The notes under the pieces were generated by a model. That model did not search any database, was not told the DNA's origin, and worked only from the letters and a program-made list of their open reading frames with translations. Below are positions 17,202 through 26,459 of a stretch of DNA of 64,000 nucleotides, piece by piece; the stretch's first letter is position 1, and every line of letters begins with the position of its first letter. Position numbers and translations under genes: made by a program. The DNA comes from Desulfosalsimonas propionicica (lineage in GTDB: Bacteria; Desulfobacterota; Desulfobacteria; Desulfobacterales; Desulfosalsimonadaceae), in assembly GCF_013761005.1 (NCBI RefSeq), contig NZ_JACDUS010000013.1, positions 1 through 64,000 of the forward strand, written 5' to 3'.

Positions 17202-18413
17202 ATGCCTGTTTTTCAATGGGAGGGCAAGGACCGCAACAATCAGGTCCGCAAAGGGGAGATCGAGGCTGCCACTGAACAGGAAGTCCGGGCAGTGCTCGGA
17301 AGGCAGCGCATCGTGCCGACAAAGCTGAAAAAAAAGCCGAAAGATCTTTTGGAAAACATCTCTTTTTTCCAGCCCAAGGTCAAGCAGCAGGACATCATCA
17401 TTTTCTGCCGTCAGTTTTCCACCATGATCGATGCCGGCCTGCCCATTATCCAGTGCCTGGACATCCTTCAGTCCCAGCAGGAAAACCTGACATTTAAAAA
17501 AATGTTAAAAGATATCAAGGAGTCGGTGGAAGGCGGCCAGACCCTGGCCGATTCTCTGAAAAAGTATCCCGATCACTTTGACTCTTTGTTTGTCAACATG
17601 GTGGCCGCAGGCGAGGCCGGCGGTATTCTGGATGTGATTTTGCGTCGGCTGTCGGTTTACATGGAAAAGGCCGCCCGCCTCAAGGCCCAGGTCAAGGGGG
17701 CCATGACATACCCGATTGTTACCCTGATTATAGCGGTTTTGGTGGTGGCCGTGATTCTGGTGTTTGTAATTCCCGTGTTTGAGGAAATGTTTGCCAGTTT
17801 CGGCCAGGGGCTGCCCGCACCCACCCAGGCGGTCATTGCCATGAGCTTTTTTGTCCAAAGCAAGATCTGGTGGATTATCGGCGGGATTGTGCTGGTGATA
17901 TTCGCCTTCCGGCGGTTTTATAAGACCGAGAAAGGCCGGGCCATGATCGATGAGTTGACCCTGCGCCTGCCGGTGATCGGTATTTTGATTCGAAAAGTCG
18001 CAGTCGCCAAGTTTACCCGGACCATGGGGACCATGCTGGCCAGTGGCGTGGGCATTCTGGAAGCCCTGGACATCGTGGCCAAGACCGCTGGCAACAAAAG
18101 CATTGAAACCGCTGTTTACAAGGTCCGCACCGGCATTGCCGAGGGACAGACCATTGCCGACCCCCTTTCTGAAACCGGGGTGTTTCCGCCCATGGTGTGC
18201 CAGATGATCGCGGTGGGTGAATCCACGGGTGCAATTGACGCCATGATGGAGAAAATTGCCGATTTTTATGAAGAGGAGGTGGATCAGGCGGTTGAGAACC
18301 TCACCTCAATGATTGAGCCGTTTATGCTGGTGTTTCTCGGTGTTGTGATTGGCGGGCTGGTGGTATCCATGTACCTGCCCATATTCAAGATGGCAGGAGC
18401 CATTTCCGGATAA
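17202..18413 (+). CDS. pilC: Type IV pilus inner-membrane platform protein PilC
   Basis: PilC is the platform protein on which the pilus motor ATPases act; it belongs to the GspF family. The 403-residue protein has the N-terminal MPVFQWEGKDRNNQVRKGEIEA segment and two GspF domains, each with a repeat of the FxRQFSTMIDAGLPI type (about 66-80) and TRTMGTMLASGVGILEAL (about 270-287). Membrane helices lie near 170-190, 220-240 and at the C-terminus. The other pilus genes (pilB, pilT) are probably outside the window or elsewhere. pilS follows after 10 bases. A 170-base divergent region separates it from the DHH fusion gene. Confidence 0.95.
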   Translation: MPVFQWEGKDRNNQVRKGEIEAATEQEVRAVLGRQRIVPTKLKKKPKDLLENISFFQPKVKQQDIIIFCRQFSTMIDAGLPIIQCLDILQSQQENLTFKKMLKDIKESVEGGQTLADSLKKYPDHFDSLFVNMVAAGEAGGILDVILRRLSVYMEKAARLKAQVKGAMTYPIVTLIIAVLVVAVILVFVIPVFEEMFASFGQGLPAPTQAVIAMSFFVQSKIWWIIGGIVLVIFAFRRFYKTEKGRAMIDELTLRLPVIGILIRKVAVAKFTRTMGTMLASGVGILEALDIVAKTAGNKSIETAVYKVRTGIAEGQTIADPLSETGVFPPMVCQMIAVGESTGAIDAMMEKIADFYEEEVDQAVENLTSMIEPFMLVFLGVVIGGLVVSMYLPIFKMAGAISG

Positions 18414-18423
18414 ACGGGAATCA

Positions 18424-19749
18424 ATGATTATTTCCCGCACCAAGCCGGAACAGGATCTGTATCGAAAGCTTAGATGGCTGATTTTTTTCCGGGGCCTGTT
18501 TGCGCTGGTGATGCTGGGATCGGCATTTGCCGCAGATTCCAGGCCGGCGGTGCATCTTGGCTTGGCGGACGGCTCCCTGGGTTGGCTCATGCTGCTCGGC
18601 ATAGGGCTGTTGCTGCTTTCTGCAGGCTATCTCCTGGTCTTGCCCCGGATCAGAAGTCTGGTCTTGTTTGCCTACCTCCAGATAGCCGCAGACACGGTTG
18701 CGGTCAGTCTGATCATATTGATCACGGGCGGATTCTCAAGCATCTTTGCGTTTATGTATCTGGTGGTCATTGTTTATGCCACCATGGTCATCTACCGCCG
18801 CGGCGGGATGGTGACGGCCACGCTTTGCGCCATCCAGTACGGGATTCTCATCGACCTTGAGTACTATGGCCTTCTCCGGCCCTTTGGTGATGACGCCCAG
18901 TTCCTGATTGACAATTATGACTGGCCTTATGTGATATACAAGCTGCTGTTTACCATTGCAGCCTTTTATGCCGTGGCCTTTTTGAGCGGATTTCTCTCTG
19001 AGCAGGAAAAAACGGCCAAGCGGGATCTGTGGGCCATGGAAGACCAAATGAAACGGGTGGAGCGCCTTGCCGCAGTGGGGGAGATGGCCGCCGGCCTGGC
19101 CCACGAGATCAAAAATCCCCTGGCTTCCCTGAGTGGTTCGATTCAGCTGCTGCGCGATCAGCTCCCTTATGACCCGGCCCAGGAGCGGCTCATGCAGATT
19201 GCGCTTCGGGAAGCCGACCGGCTTTCGACACTGGTTACCAACTTTCTGATGTTTTCCCGCCCCGGGGTGGGAAAAGCCGAAGTCATTGATCTGGAGCGGG
19301 CCGTATCCGAAATCACCACCCTGTTTAAGTCCAATCCCGGCCACAGAGCCCGTATTGACGTGCGCATGGATTTGTCAAAAGGCCTGTTTGTGCGCATAGA
19401 TCCGGAGCACTTCAAGCAGGTGGTGTGGAATTTGCTCAATAATGCAGCAGAATCCATCGAGGGCAGCGGGGTGATCGAAATCCGGCTTTACCCTTGCCGG
19501 AAGAATCAGGCATGCATTGATATTTCCGATACCGGCAGTGGCATTTCCCGGGACATGCTCGCCCGGGTTTTTGACCCGTTTGTTTCAACCAAATCCCGGG
19601 GCACCGGGCTGGGGTTGTCCATTGTCCAGCAGCTTATCAATGCATACGGGGGGTTGGTGCATATGGAAAGTACTCCTGGTGCCGGCACTGCTGTGACCCT
19701 TCGCTTGCCGACCCATCAGCCGGCTGCTCCGGGGGTGGCCGGAGACTGA
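18424..19749 (+). CDS. pilS: Membrane sensor histidine kinase, PilS-like
   Basis: A 441-residue histidine kinase. About six membrane helices fill residues 20-200. The phospho-acceptor H227 is in LAHEIKNPLASL, and the ATPase domain shows the N box (NLLNNAAESI), G1 (DTGSGI) and G2 (GTGLGLSIVQQL). There is no obvious PAS domain. Position right after pilC and the topology fit PilS, which senses pilin and signals to the sigma54 regulator PilR. No response regulator is adjacent; lysS follows instead. The start at 18424 is chosen because the longer frame overlaps pilC. Confidence 0.85.
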   Translation: MIISRTKPEQDLYRKLRWLIFFRGLFALVMLGSAFAADSRPAVHLGLADGSLGWLMLLGIGLLLLSAGYLLVLPRIRSLVLFAYLQIAADTVAVSLIILITGGFSSIFAFMYLVVIVYATMVIYRRGGMVTATLCAIQYGILIDLEYYGLLRPFGDDAQFLIDNYDWPYVIYKLLFTIAAFYAVAFLSGFLSEQEKTAKRDLWAMEDQMKRVERLAAVGEMAAGLAHEIKNPLASLSGSIQLLRDQLPYDPAQERLMQIALREADRLSTLVTNFLMFSRPGVGKAEVIDLERAVSEITTLFKSNPGHRARIDVRMDLSKGLFVRIDPEHFKQVVWNLLNNAAESIEGSGVIEIRLYPCRKNQACIDISDTGSGISRDMLARVFDPFVSTKSRGTGLGLSIVQQLINAYGGLVHMESTPGAGTAVTLRLPTHQPAAPGVAGD

Positions 19750-19852
19750 CCAGCGGTCGCCTCCGCTTTGTGCCGCGCCCGGCAAAACCCTTGACACCAA
19801 TTGGTAAATGGGATAGCAAGCCCCTTAATCATTTAAATAAACGGGAGCATTC

Positions 19853-21352
19853 ATGGCGCAGAATCAGGCAACGGATGTCATTGCAAAGCGAAGGGAAAAA
19901 ATTCAGGCTCTCAAGGATGCCGGTGTGGAGCTGTTTCCCAACGATTTTGCTGTTACGCATACAGTGGCGGGTATTTTAAAAAGCGTGGCTGACAAAGACG
20001 AGGATATGACAGGCGCAAAGACCGTGGTGCGGGCAGCCGGACGCATGATGGCGGTCAACCGGTTTGGCAAATCCGCATTTATCCGCTTTCGGGACCGAAC
20101 TGGCCAGATGCAGGCCTATATCCGCCAGGACCGGGTGGGCGGGGATGCCTATGCTTTTTTCAAAAAGATGGATATCGGTGATTTTATCGGTCTGCAGGGA
20201 ACCCTTTTTGTGACAAAAACCGGGGAGTGGACACTGCTGGCAGAACAATTTGAATTGCTGGCCAAGTCTTATCGTCCTTTGCCGGAAAAATTCCATGGTC
20301 TAAAGGATCCGGAAAAACGGTATCGTCAGCGGTACCTGGATCTGATCATGAATCCGGAGGTGCGCGACGTATTTGTCAAGCGTAGCCGCCTGATCCGGGA
20401 AATCCGGGATTTTTTGACGCAAAGGGAGTTTCTGGAAGTGGAAACGCCCATGATGCAGCCCATTGCCGGCGGGGCGGATGCCCGGCCGTTTAAGACCCAT
20501 CACAATGCCTTAGACATGGATCTTTACCTGCGCATCGCACCGGAGCTTTATCTGAAACGTCTCGTGGTGGGCGGATTTGAACGGGTGTTTGAGATCAATC
20601 GAAATTTCAGAAACGAGGGTGTTTCCACCCAGCATAACCCTGAATTTACCATGCTGGAATTCTATCAGGCCCATGCCACCTACGAAGATCTAATGGTTTT
20701 CACAGAGCAGATGTTTGAGACTGCGGCCAGGGCTGTTACCGGAGCCACAAAAGTGCTCTGCCAGGGCCGGGAGATTGAGTTTGGCGGACCCTACCAGCGT
20801 CTGGATCTTTTGGATGCCCTGACTTCCGTGGGGGGTGTGGATCCGGCGCTGCTGTCGGACAAGGCCGGGCTCATGGCTTTTGCCAAAGACAATGAAATTT
20901 CCCTGGACCGGGGCCCGGGAGACGATATCAGCATGGGCAAACTGATCACAAAAGTTTTTGACCACCTGGTTGAGCCCAATCTCATTCAGCCGACCTATAT
21001 TACCGGCTATCCGGTTGAGGTCTCGCCGTTGTCCCGGCGAAGCGCCCGAAATCCCGAAATAACAGAGCGCTTTGAGCTTTTTATTGCCGGCCGGGAGATC
21101 GCCAATGGTTTTTCGGAATTAAATGATCCCGTGGATCAGAAAGCCCGTTTTGTCAGCCAGGTGGAAAGCCGGGAACTCGAGGACCACGAGGCCCGTGTGG
21201 ATGAAGATTATATTCTGGCGCTGGAATACGGCATGCCGCCAACAGCCGGAGAAGGCGTGGGCATTGATCGTTTGGCCATGCTGCTCACCGATTCGGCCTC
21301 CATTCGGGATGTGATTCTTTTTCCGCATCTGAAGTTTGCAGATACCCGATAG
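19853..21352 (+). CDS. lysS: Lysyl-tRNA synthetase, class II
   Basis: Charges tRNA-Lys. The 499 residues include the N-terminal OB-fold anticodon-binding domain (about 60-150) and class II motif 2 (FRNEGVSTQHNPEFTMLEFYQAHA). Motif 3 is GEGVGIDRLAMLLTD near the C-terminus. Length and motifs are standard. The lysS-lolC-lolD-bamA order is common in Desulfobacterota. The gap to pilS is 103 bases and to lolC 53 bases. Confidence 0.96.
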   Translation: MAQNQATDVIAKRREKIQALKDAGVELFPNDFAVTHTVAGILKSVADKDEDMTGAKTVVRAAGRMMAVNRFGKSAFIRFRDRTGQMQAYIRQDRVGGDAYAFFKKMDIGDFIGLQGTLFVTKTGEWTLLAEQFELLAKSYRPLPEKFHGLKDPEKRYRQRYLDLIMNPEVRDVFVKRSRLIREIRDFLTQREFLEVETPMMQPIAGGADARPFKTHHNALDMDLYLRIAPELYLKRLVVGGFERVFEINRNFRNEGVSTQHNPEFTMLEFYQAHATYEDLMVFTEQMFETAARAVTGATKVLCQGREIEFGGPYQRLDLLDALTSVGGVDPALLSDKAGLMAFAKDNEISLDRGPGDDISMGKLITKVFDHLVEPNLIQPTYITGYPVEVSPLSRRSARNPEITERFELFIAGREIANGFSELNDPVDQKARFVSQVESRELEDHEARVDEDYILALEYGMPPTAGEGVGIDRLAMLLTDSASIRDVILFPHLKFADTR

Positions 21353-21405
21353 TCCAATGCGGATTTCAGACAGCAGGCAGCAAAGCGCGGCATTTTGGAA
21401 TGCAA

Positions 21406-22641
21406 ATGAAATTTGAGTATTTTATCGGAAGCCGGTATTTGAAGTCCCGGCAAAAGACCGGCTTTATATCCTTTATCACCGTGCTCTCTATTGCCGGGGT
21501 CACGGTGGGGGTTATGGCGCTGGTGATTGTCATTGCCGTGATGACCGGGGCGGAGTCCTATTTCAAGACCAAGATCCTGGGTGTGGAGCCCCATGTTGTT
21601 TTGCATCATCACGAGGGTTCCATACCGGAATACGCTTCGGTGATTGACCGCCTGGAATCAAGCGGTCTGACGGAATCGGTTATGCCCTATGCTGAAACCC
21701 AGGTAATGCTTCGTTCGGGTTCGGGCATGTCGGGTGCGGTTTTACGGGGCCTGGATCCGGAAGCCGGAGGATCTCACATCATCGGCCTTTCCCGGAAGGA
21801 ATTAAAGGAGAAATTATCCCCCGGCCAAAGCCGGGACAGCAATACAGAAACCCCGCCCCTGGTCCTTGGCAAAAATCTGGCCCGGCGTCTGGGCGCGGAA
21901 ACCGGAGATGTCATCTATCTGATATCGTCGCGGGGCATGGTGACCCCGGCCGGGCACATGCCGTCAATGAAACGGTTTGTGGTCAAGGGAATTTTTGAAT
22001 CCGGGTTTTACGAATATGACGCATCACTGGCCTATACGCGCCTGGAGGCCACGCAGGGATTGTTGCGCATCGGCGATGCGGTCACCGGTATCGGCATCCG
22101 GGTCGACGATATTTACCGGGCGGACCGGATCGCCGAAAAAATTCAGGAAAATCTGGGCTTTCCATATTGGACCATGGACTGGATGGAAATGAACCGCAAT
22201 TTTTTTTCCGCCCTGAAACTGGAAAAAACCGTCATGTTTATCATCCTGACCCTGATTATTCTCGTGGCGGCCTTTAACATTGCATCCACCCTGATCATGA
22301 TGGTGATGAGCAAAACCCGCGACATTGCCATTTTAAAGGCCATGGGCGCAACAGACCGCAGCATTCGGAAAATATTTGTCTTCAATGGCCTGGTCATCGG
22401 CACAATCGGCACGGTTCTGGGCACGGTCCTGGGTCTGACGGGCTGTTTTCTGCTACAGCATTACCAGTTTGTTCAGCTTCCCGGGGATGTGTATTATTTC
22501 ACCACCCTGCCCGTGGAGGTGCGCTGGACAGACGTGGCCATCATTGTTTCCGCGGCCCTGGGCATCTGTTTGGGCGCTACTTTGTATCCGGCGGCAAAAG
22601 CTTCCCGGATAAACCCGGTGGAGGCACTGCGCCATGGCTGA
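21406..22641 (+). CDS. lolC: Lipoprotein-releasing ABC transporter permease (LolC/LolE)
   Basis: Inner-membrane subunit of the LolCDE machine that extracts outer-membrane lipoproteins from the inner membrane. The 411-residue protein begins FEYFIGSRYLKSRQKTGFISFITVLSIAGVTVGV, the typical LolC/E first helix. Three further helices lie in the last 150 residues (MacB/FtsX type), with a large periplasmic domain between. A single lolC/E gene with lolD suggests a homodimeric LolC2D2 form rather than separate LolC and LolE. The last eight bases overlap lolD. Confidence 0.93.
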   Translation: MKFEYFIGSRYLKSRQKTGFISFITVLSIAGVTVGVMALVIVIAVMTGAESYFKTKILGVEPHVVLHHHEGSIPEYASVIDRLESSGLTESVMPYAETQVMLRSGSGMSGAVLRGLDPEAGGSHIIGLSRKELKEKLSPGQSRDSNTETPPLVLGKNLARRLGAETGDVIYLISSRGMVTPAGHMPSMKRFVVKGIFESGFYEYDASLAYTRLEATQGLLRIGDAVTGIGIRVDDIYRADRIAEKIQENLGFPYWTMDWMEMNRNFFSALKLEKTVMFIILTLIILVAAFNIASTLIMMVMSKTRDIAILKAMGATDRSIRKIFVFNGLVIGTIGTVLGTVLGLTGCFLLQHYQFVQLPGDVYYFTTLPVEVRWTDVAIIVSAALGICLGATLYPAAKASRINPVEALRHG

Positions 22642-23371
22642 CACAGATGTTTCAAAAACCGGTCCCTGCGGCAATAAAGCAGGGGCGCCAACCGGCCCCC
22701 TGCTGGAAGTTTCCGGGCTGTGCAAGCGGTTTACGGATAAGGGCAGCCGTATCGAGGTTTTAAACGATTTGTCCCTGTGTCTTGACCCCGGCAGTACCAT
22801 GGCTGTGGTGGGGGAATCCGGGGTGGGAAAGTCCACCCTGCTCCATGTGCTGGGTGCCTTGGATCCGCCGGATCAGGGGCGGGTGTGCTATCAGGGTGCA
22901 GATGTCTTTGGGTTAAGCAATTCAGAACTTGCAGCATTCCGAAATGCCCGGATCGGATTTGTATTTCAGTTTCACTACCTGCTTTCCGGATTCACCAGTA
23001 TTGAGAATGTGATGATGCCGGGCTTGATTGCCGGCATGCAGAAGAAGGAGATTCGGGATAAATCCGAGGCCATACTGGTGCGGGTGGGTCTGCAGGACCG
23101 GCTCGGACATCGCGTCGGCGATTTGTCCGGCGGTGAACAACAGCGCGTGGCCCTGGCCCGGGCCCTGGTGTTAAACCCGGATATCCTGCTGGCCGACGAA
23201 CCCACCGGCAACCTGGACCGGAAAAACAGTGCTCAGGTGCATGAATTTCTGGTGGAGTTGAACCGGGAAATGGGAATGGCCATGATTGTTGTCACGCACA
23301 GCGCCGCACTTGCAGAAATGATGCAGCGCAGAATGCAGATTGTCAGCGGCAGGCTTGAGTCAATCGAATAA
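22634..23371 (+). CDS. lolD: Lipoprotein-releasing ABC transporter ATPase LolD
   Basis: The cytoplasmic ATPase that powers lipoprotein release. The 245 residues contain Walker A GESGVGKST (60-68), the signature LSGGEQQ (164-170) and Walker B ILLADEPT (184-191). A short N-terminal extension of about 22 residues precedes the ABC domain. It overlaps lolC by eight bases and is followed by bamA after 26 bases. Confidence 0.95.
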   Translation: MADTDVSKTGPCGNKAGAPTGPLLEVSGLCKRFTDKGSRIEVLNDLSLCLDPGSTMAVVGESGVGKSTLLHVLGALDPPDQGRVCYQGADVFGLSNSELAAFRNARIGFVFQFHYLLSGFTSIENVMMPGLIAGMQKKEIRDKSEAILVRVGLQDRLGHRVGDLSGGEQQRVALARALVLNPDILLADEPTGNLDRKNSAQVHEFLVELNREMGMAMIVVTHSAALAEMMQRRMQIVSGRLESIE

Positions 23372-23397
23372 GCCGGAAAAGACGGGATAATAAAACC

Positions 23398-25653
23398 ATG
23401 CGAACAGGAATCTGGACAGCGGTTGTTTTGCTTTGCATCCTGACGGCCATGATTGTGCCGGCGGAAGCAGAGACAGTGGTGCAGCAGGTAAAAGTTGAGG
23501 GCAATCAGCGGATTGAAGATGATGCCATACTCAGGGCCATTAGTACCCAGGCGGGTGACGTCTATGATGAAAGCCGGCTCTCCGAGGATCTGGAGGCCAT
23601 TTATCGCATGGGATATTTCGATGATGTGCGTGTGGCCGCAGAGCAGCAGGAAGACGGCAATGTTGTCGTTTTTACGGTCAAGGAAAAACCCACCCTGCGA
23701 AACATCACCCTGTCGGGAAACCGCTTTTTTGATGATGAGGAAATTCGTGAACAGATCGATATTTCTACAGGCGCCATTCTCAATATTTATCGGATCAAGC
23801 GAAATATTAAGGCCATTGAGGCCTTTTATGAAGAAAAAAATTACCACAACGCGCAGGTGGATTACAACATCAAGGAGCTTGACCACAATCAGGCTGACCT
23901 GGAGTTTGTCATCGAAGAGGGCAAAAAGGTACGGATCAAAGAGATCCGGATCGAGGGCAACCAGGATTATTCGGATAAACAGCTTAAGAAAATAATGAAA
24001 ACCTCTGAAAAGGGTTTCTTCTCCTGGCTGACCTCCTCCGGGGATCTGGATATGCAGAAGCTTGAGCAGGATGCTGCCCGGCTCGAGGCCCATTACCAGA
24101 ACAACGGCTATGCCCGTGCCCGGGTTGGGGAACCGGTGGTAAAATACGAGGGCGACTGGATTTACGTGACCATGAAAATCCATGAAGGACCCAGATTTAA
24201 AGTCGGGGATGTCCGTTTTGAAGGGGATTTGCTTAAACCGGCCGGAGAGCTATCCCAAAGCGTCTCCATTGATCAGGAGCCGTATTACAACCGCCAGGTG
24301 CTGCAAAATGACGTGGTCCGCCTCACTGATATCTATGCTGATGAAGGCTACGCCCGGGCTGATGTGCGGCCGGGCATGAATCCCCGTTCGGAAGAAAATG
24401 TCATGGATATCGTTTTCCGGATGCAGAAAAATGAACCGGTATATTTTGAAAAAATTGTCATTGAGGGCAACACCAAAACCCGGGACAAGGTCATTCGTCG
24501 GGAACTGGAAGTCCACGAACAGGAAAAATACAGCGCAAGCGATTTAAAACGCTCTGTGCGCAATCTTCATCGCCTGGATTATTTCGAGGATGTCAATGTT
24601 CAGACCCTTGAGGGTTCCTCTGAAGACCGGATGCGATTAAACATTGACGTTACGGAAAAAGCCACTGGCAGTTTCAGCTTCGGGGCGGGCTACAGCGCCA
24701 TTGACAAGCTCTACATCATGGGATCGATTTCCGAACGCAATTTTCTGGGCAAGGGGCAGAAAATTGAACTGCAGCTGCAGACCGGAAGCGAATCCCAGCA
24801 TTTCCGGTTCCGGTTTACCGAGCCCTGGCTTTTTGACATTCCGTTGTCTGCCTCTGCCGAAGCCTATAACTGGGAGCGGGACTATGATGACTATGAGCTT
24901 GACAGCAAGGGCGGCAGACTTCGCTTCGGCTATCCCCTCTATGATGACGTGCGGGGTTATTTGTCCTATGGTTATGATGTCAGCGAGGTCGACGATATCC
25001 TCGAAGATTTCAGAAATACCATTGACGAAGGTCGGTATACCACAAGCAGCGTGACCGCCAGTGTGGTTTATGACTCACGGGACCGGATCATCAACCCCAC
25101 TGAAGGGGCCCGCCATTCGTTAAGCGTGGAATATGCGGGTCTGGGCGGAAACGTGGGTTTTGTCAAATCCACGGCTGAGGCCGGCAAATATTTTCCCCTG
25201 TTTTGGGACACCGTTGGATTTCTCCATGCCGAAGGCGGATACGTCAAAGAGACCGGCGATAAACTGCTGCCGGATTATGAAAAATTTTATCTGGGCGGGA
25301 TCAATTCCCTGCGCGGGTTTGACTGGCGGGATGTCAGCGCCTTTGATGAGAATGGCAACCGGATCGGCGGTGAAAAGTTTGTGCAATTTAACGTGGAATT
25401 TATATTTCCCCTGCTCAAAGATGCGGGTTTAACAGGAGTGCTGTTTTATGATACAGGTAATGTATACGGCGAGGATGAATCCGTGGATCTGGGCGAATTG
25501 CGTGAAAGTGCGGGATTCGGCATCCGCTGGTATTCGCCCCTTGGGCCCATCCGGCTGGAACGCGGCTACGTGCTTGACCGGCGGAAAAATGAGCAGGGAG
25601 AATATATAGAAGACTCCGGACGCTGGGAGTTTTCCATGGGAGGGGCGTTCTAG
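23398..25653 (+). CDS. bamA: Outer-membrane protein assembly factor BamA
   Basis: The central pore of the BAM complex, which folds beta-barrel proteins into the outer membrane. The 751-residue protein has a signal peptide (about residues 1-23, cleaved near AEA-ET), five POTRA repeats (about 25-420) and a C-terminal 16-stranded barrel ending in a phenylalanine (GGAF). Loop 6 carries the conserved RGF (SLRGFDW). The gene sits between lolD and skp, a usual order. A dispersed palindromic repeat follows the stop codon. Confidence 0.96.
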   Translation: MRTGIWTAVVLLCILTAMIVPAEAETVVQQVKVEGNQRIEDDAILRAISTQAGDVYDESRLSEDLEAIYRMGYFDDVRVAAEQQEDGNVVVFTVKEKPTLRNITLSGNRFFDDEEIREQIDISTGAILNIYRIKRNIKAIEAFYEEKNYHNAQVDYNIKELDHNQADLEFVIEEGKKVRIKEIRIEGNQDYSDKQLKKIMKTSEKGFFSWLTSSGDLDMQKLEQDAARLEAHYQNNGYARARVGEPVVKYEGDWIYVTMKIHEGPRFKVGDVRFEGDLLKPAGELSQSVSIDQEPYYNRQVLQNDVVRLTDIYADEGYARADVRPGMNPRSEENVMDIVFRMQKNEPVYFEKIVIEGNTKTRDKVIRRELEVHEQEKYSASDLKRSVRNLHRLDYFEDVNVQTLEGSSEDRMRLNIDVTEKATGSFSFGAGYSAIDKLYIMGSISERNFLGKGQKIELQLQTGSESQHFRFRFTEPWLFDIPLSASAEAYNWERDYDDYELDSKGGRLRFGYPLYDDVRGYLSYGYDVSEVDDILEDFRNTIDEGRYTTSSVTASVVYDSRDRIINPTEGARHSLSVEYAGLGGNVGFVKSTAEAGKYFPLFWDTVGFLHAEGGYVKETGDKLLPDYEKFYLGGINSLRGFDWRDVSAFDENGNRIGGEKFVQFNVEFIFPLLKDAGLTGVLFYDTGNVYGEDESVDLGELRESAGFGIRWYSPLGPIRLERGYVLDRRKNEQGEYIEDSGRWEFSMGGAF

Positions 25654-25680
25654 AAGGTTCAATGTTCAATGTTGATGGAA

Positions 25681-25825
25681 TCGTAAAAAGTATGATTTTA
25701 GATGGTGCCGTAAACAGTTCAAGATCAAGGCTTGCGCAATTTTGAAGAATGCAGCGTAGTTAGCCGTACGTGAAATTTTGAGAAAATGCGCGTAACGCAG
25801 ATATTGGATTTTTTACGGTGCCATC
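25681..25825 (+). repeat. Dispersed palindromic repeat, copy A
   Basis: A 145-bp element in the bamA-skp gap, nearly identical in layout to copies at 29,212 (opposite orientation) and 63,518. Its outer part carries inverted ends of the type GATGGTGCCGTAAA and TTTTTACGGTGCCATC, and its centre holds nested inverted arms around GCAGCGTA and CGTACGTG. No open frame is present. It resembles a MITE or a BIME-type repeat. Copy A is the most diverged of the three in the central arms. Confidence 0.85.
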
Positions 25826-25877
25826 AATGTTAAAGCGTGGATGATTGTGGATGGATATAAGAATTAAAGGGGGACCA

Positions 25878-26402
25878 ATGAAGGCAATACAAATACTTGC
25901 AATTTCGATGCTGGCGTGTCTGTTTCTTGCCGCCGGACCGGCAGGCGCGGCAGATGTGGCCAAAATCGGAGTGATTGACTTTCAGAAGGTGATCAGCGAA
26001 TCTGAAGCCGGCCAGAAGGTCCAGGAAGAGATCCAGAAAAAGGGCCGTCAAATGGAATCCGAACTTCAGGAGATGGCAAAGGAGATCGAGGAGCTCGACA
26101 AGCAGCTTTCCCGGGACGCGATGGTGATGAGCAAGGAAAAACGCCAGCAAAAACAGCGGGAACTGGAGATTAAAAAATATGACCTCCAGTCCAGGCAAAG
26201 AGAATATGAAAACGAGTTCCGGCAGATGCAGTCCAAAAAGGTGGGAGCGCTTCGTGACGAGATCCTGGCACTGGCCGAGCAAATCGGGAAAAAGGAAGGC
26301 TATCTGCTCATTATTGAAAAAAATGCGGCGGTTTATTATCCCAGTGCAATTGACATGACCGATAAGATTATCCGTAAGTACAATGAGCGAAATCCTGCAT
26401 AA
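25878..26402 (+). CDS. skp: Periplasmic chaperone Skp/OmpH
   Basis: Skp holds unfolded outer-membrane proteins on their way to BamA. The 174-residue protein starts with a signal peptide (residues 1-23, ending GAAD), then a beta segment, VAKIGVIDFQKVISES. A long charged coiled coil (about 40-130) forms the tentacles of the trimer, and the protein ends in IIEKNAAVYYPSAIDMTDKII. The ATG at 25878 is preferred, with AAAGGGGG just upstream; the longer frame adds a non-signal extension. Confidence 0.92.
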   Translation: MKAIQILAISMLACLFLAAGPAGAADVAKIGVIDFQKVISESEAGQKVQEEIQKKGRQMESELQEMAKEIEELDKQLSRDAMVMSKEKRQQKQRELEIKKYDLQSRQREYENEFRQMQSKKVGALRDEILALAEQIGKKEGYLLIIEKNAAVYYPSAIDMTDKIIRKYNERNPA

Positions 26403-26459
26403 ACAAATCCGCGGCCGTCCGGCGGCCGAAGGGTTGTCCCGTCAGCGGAGAGCCGGCAG

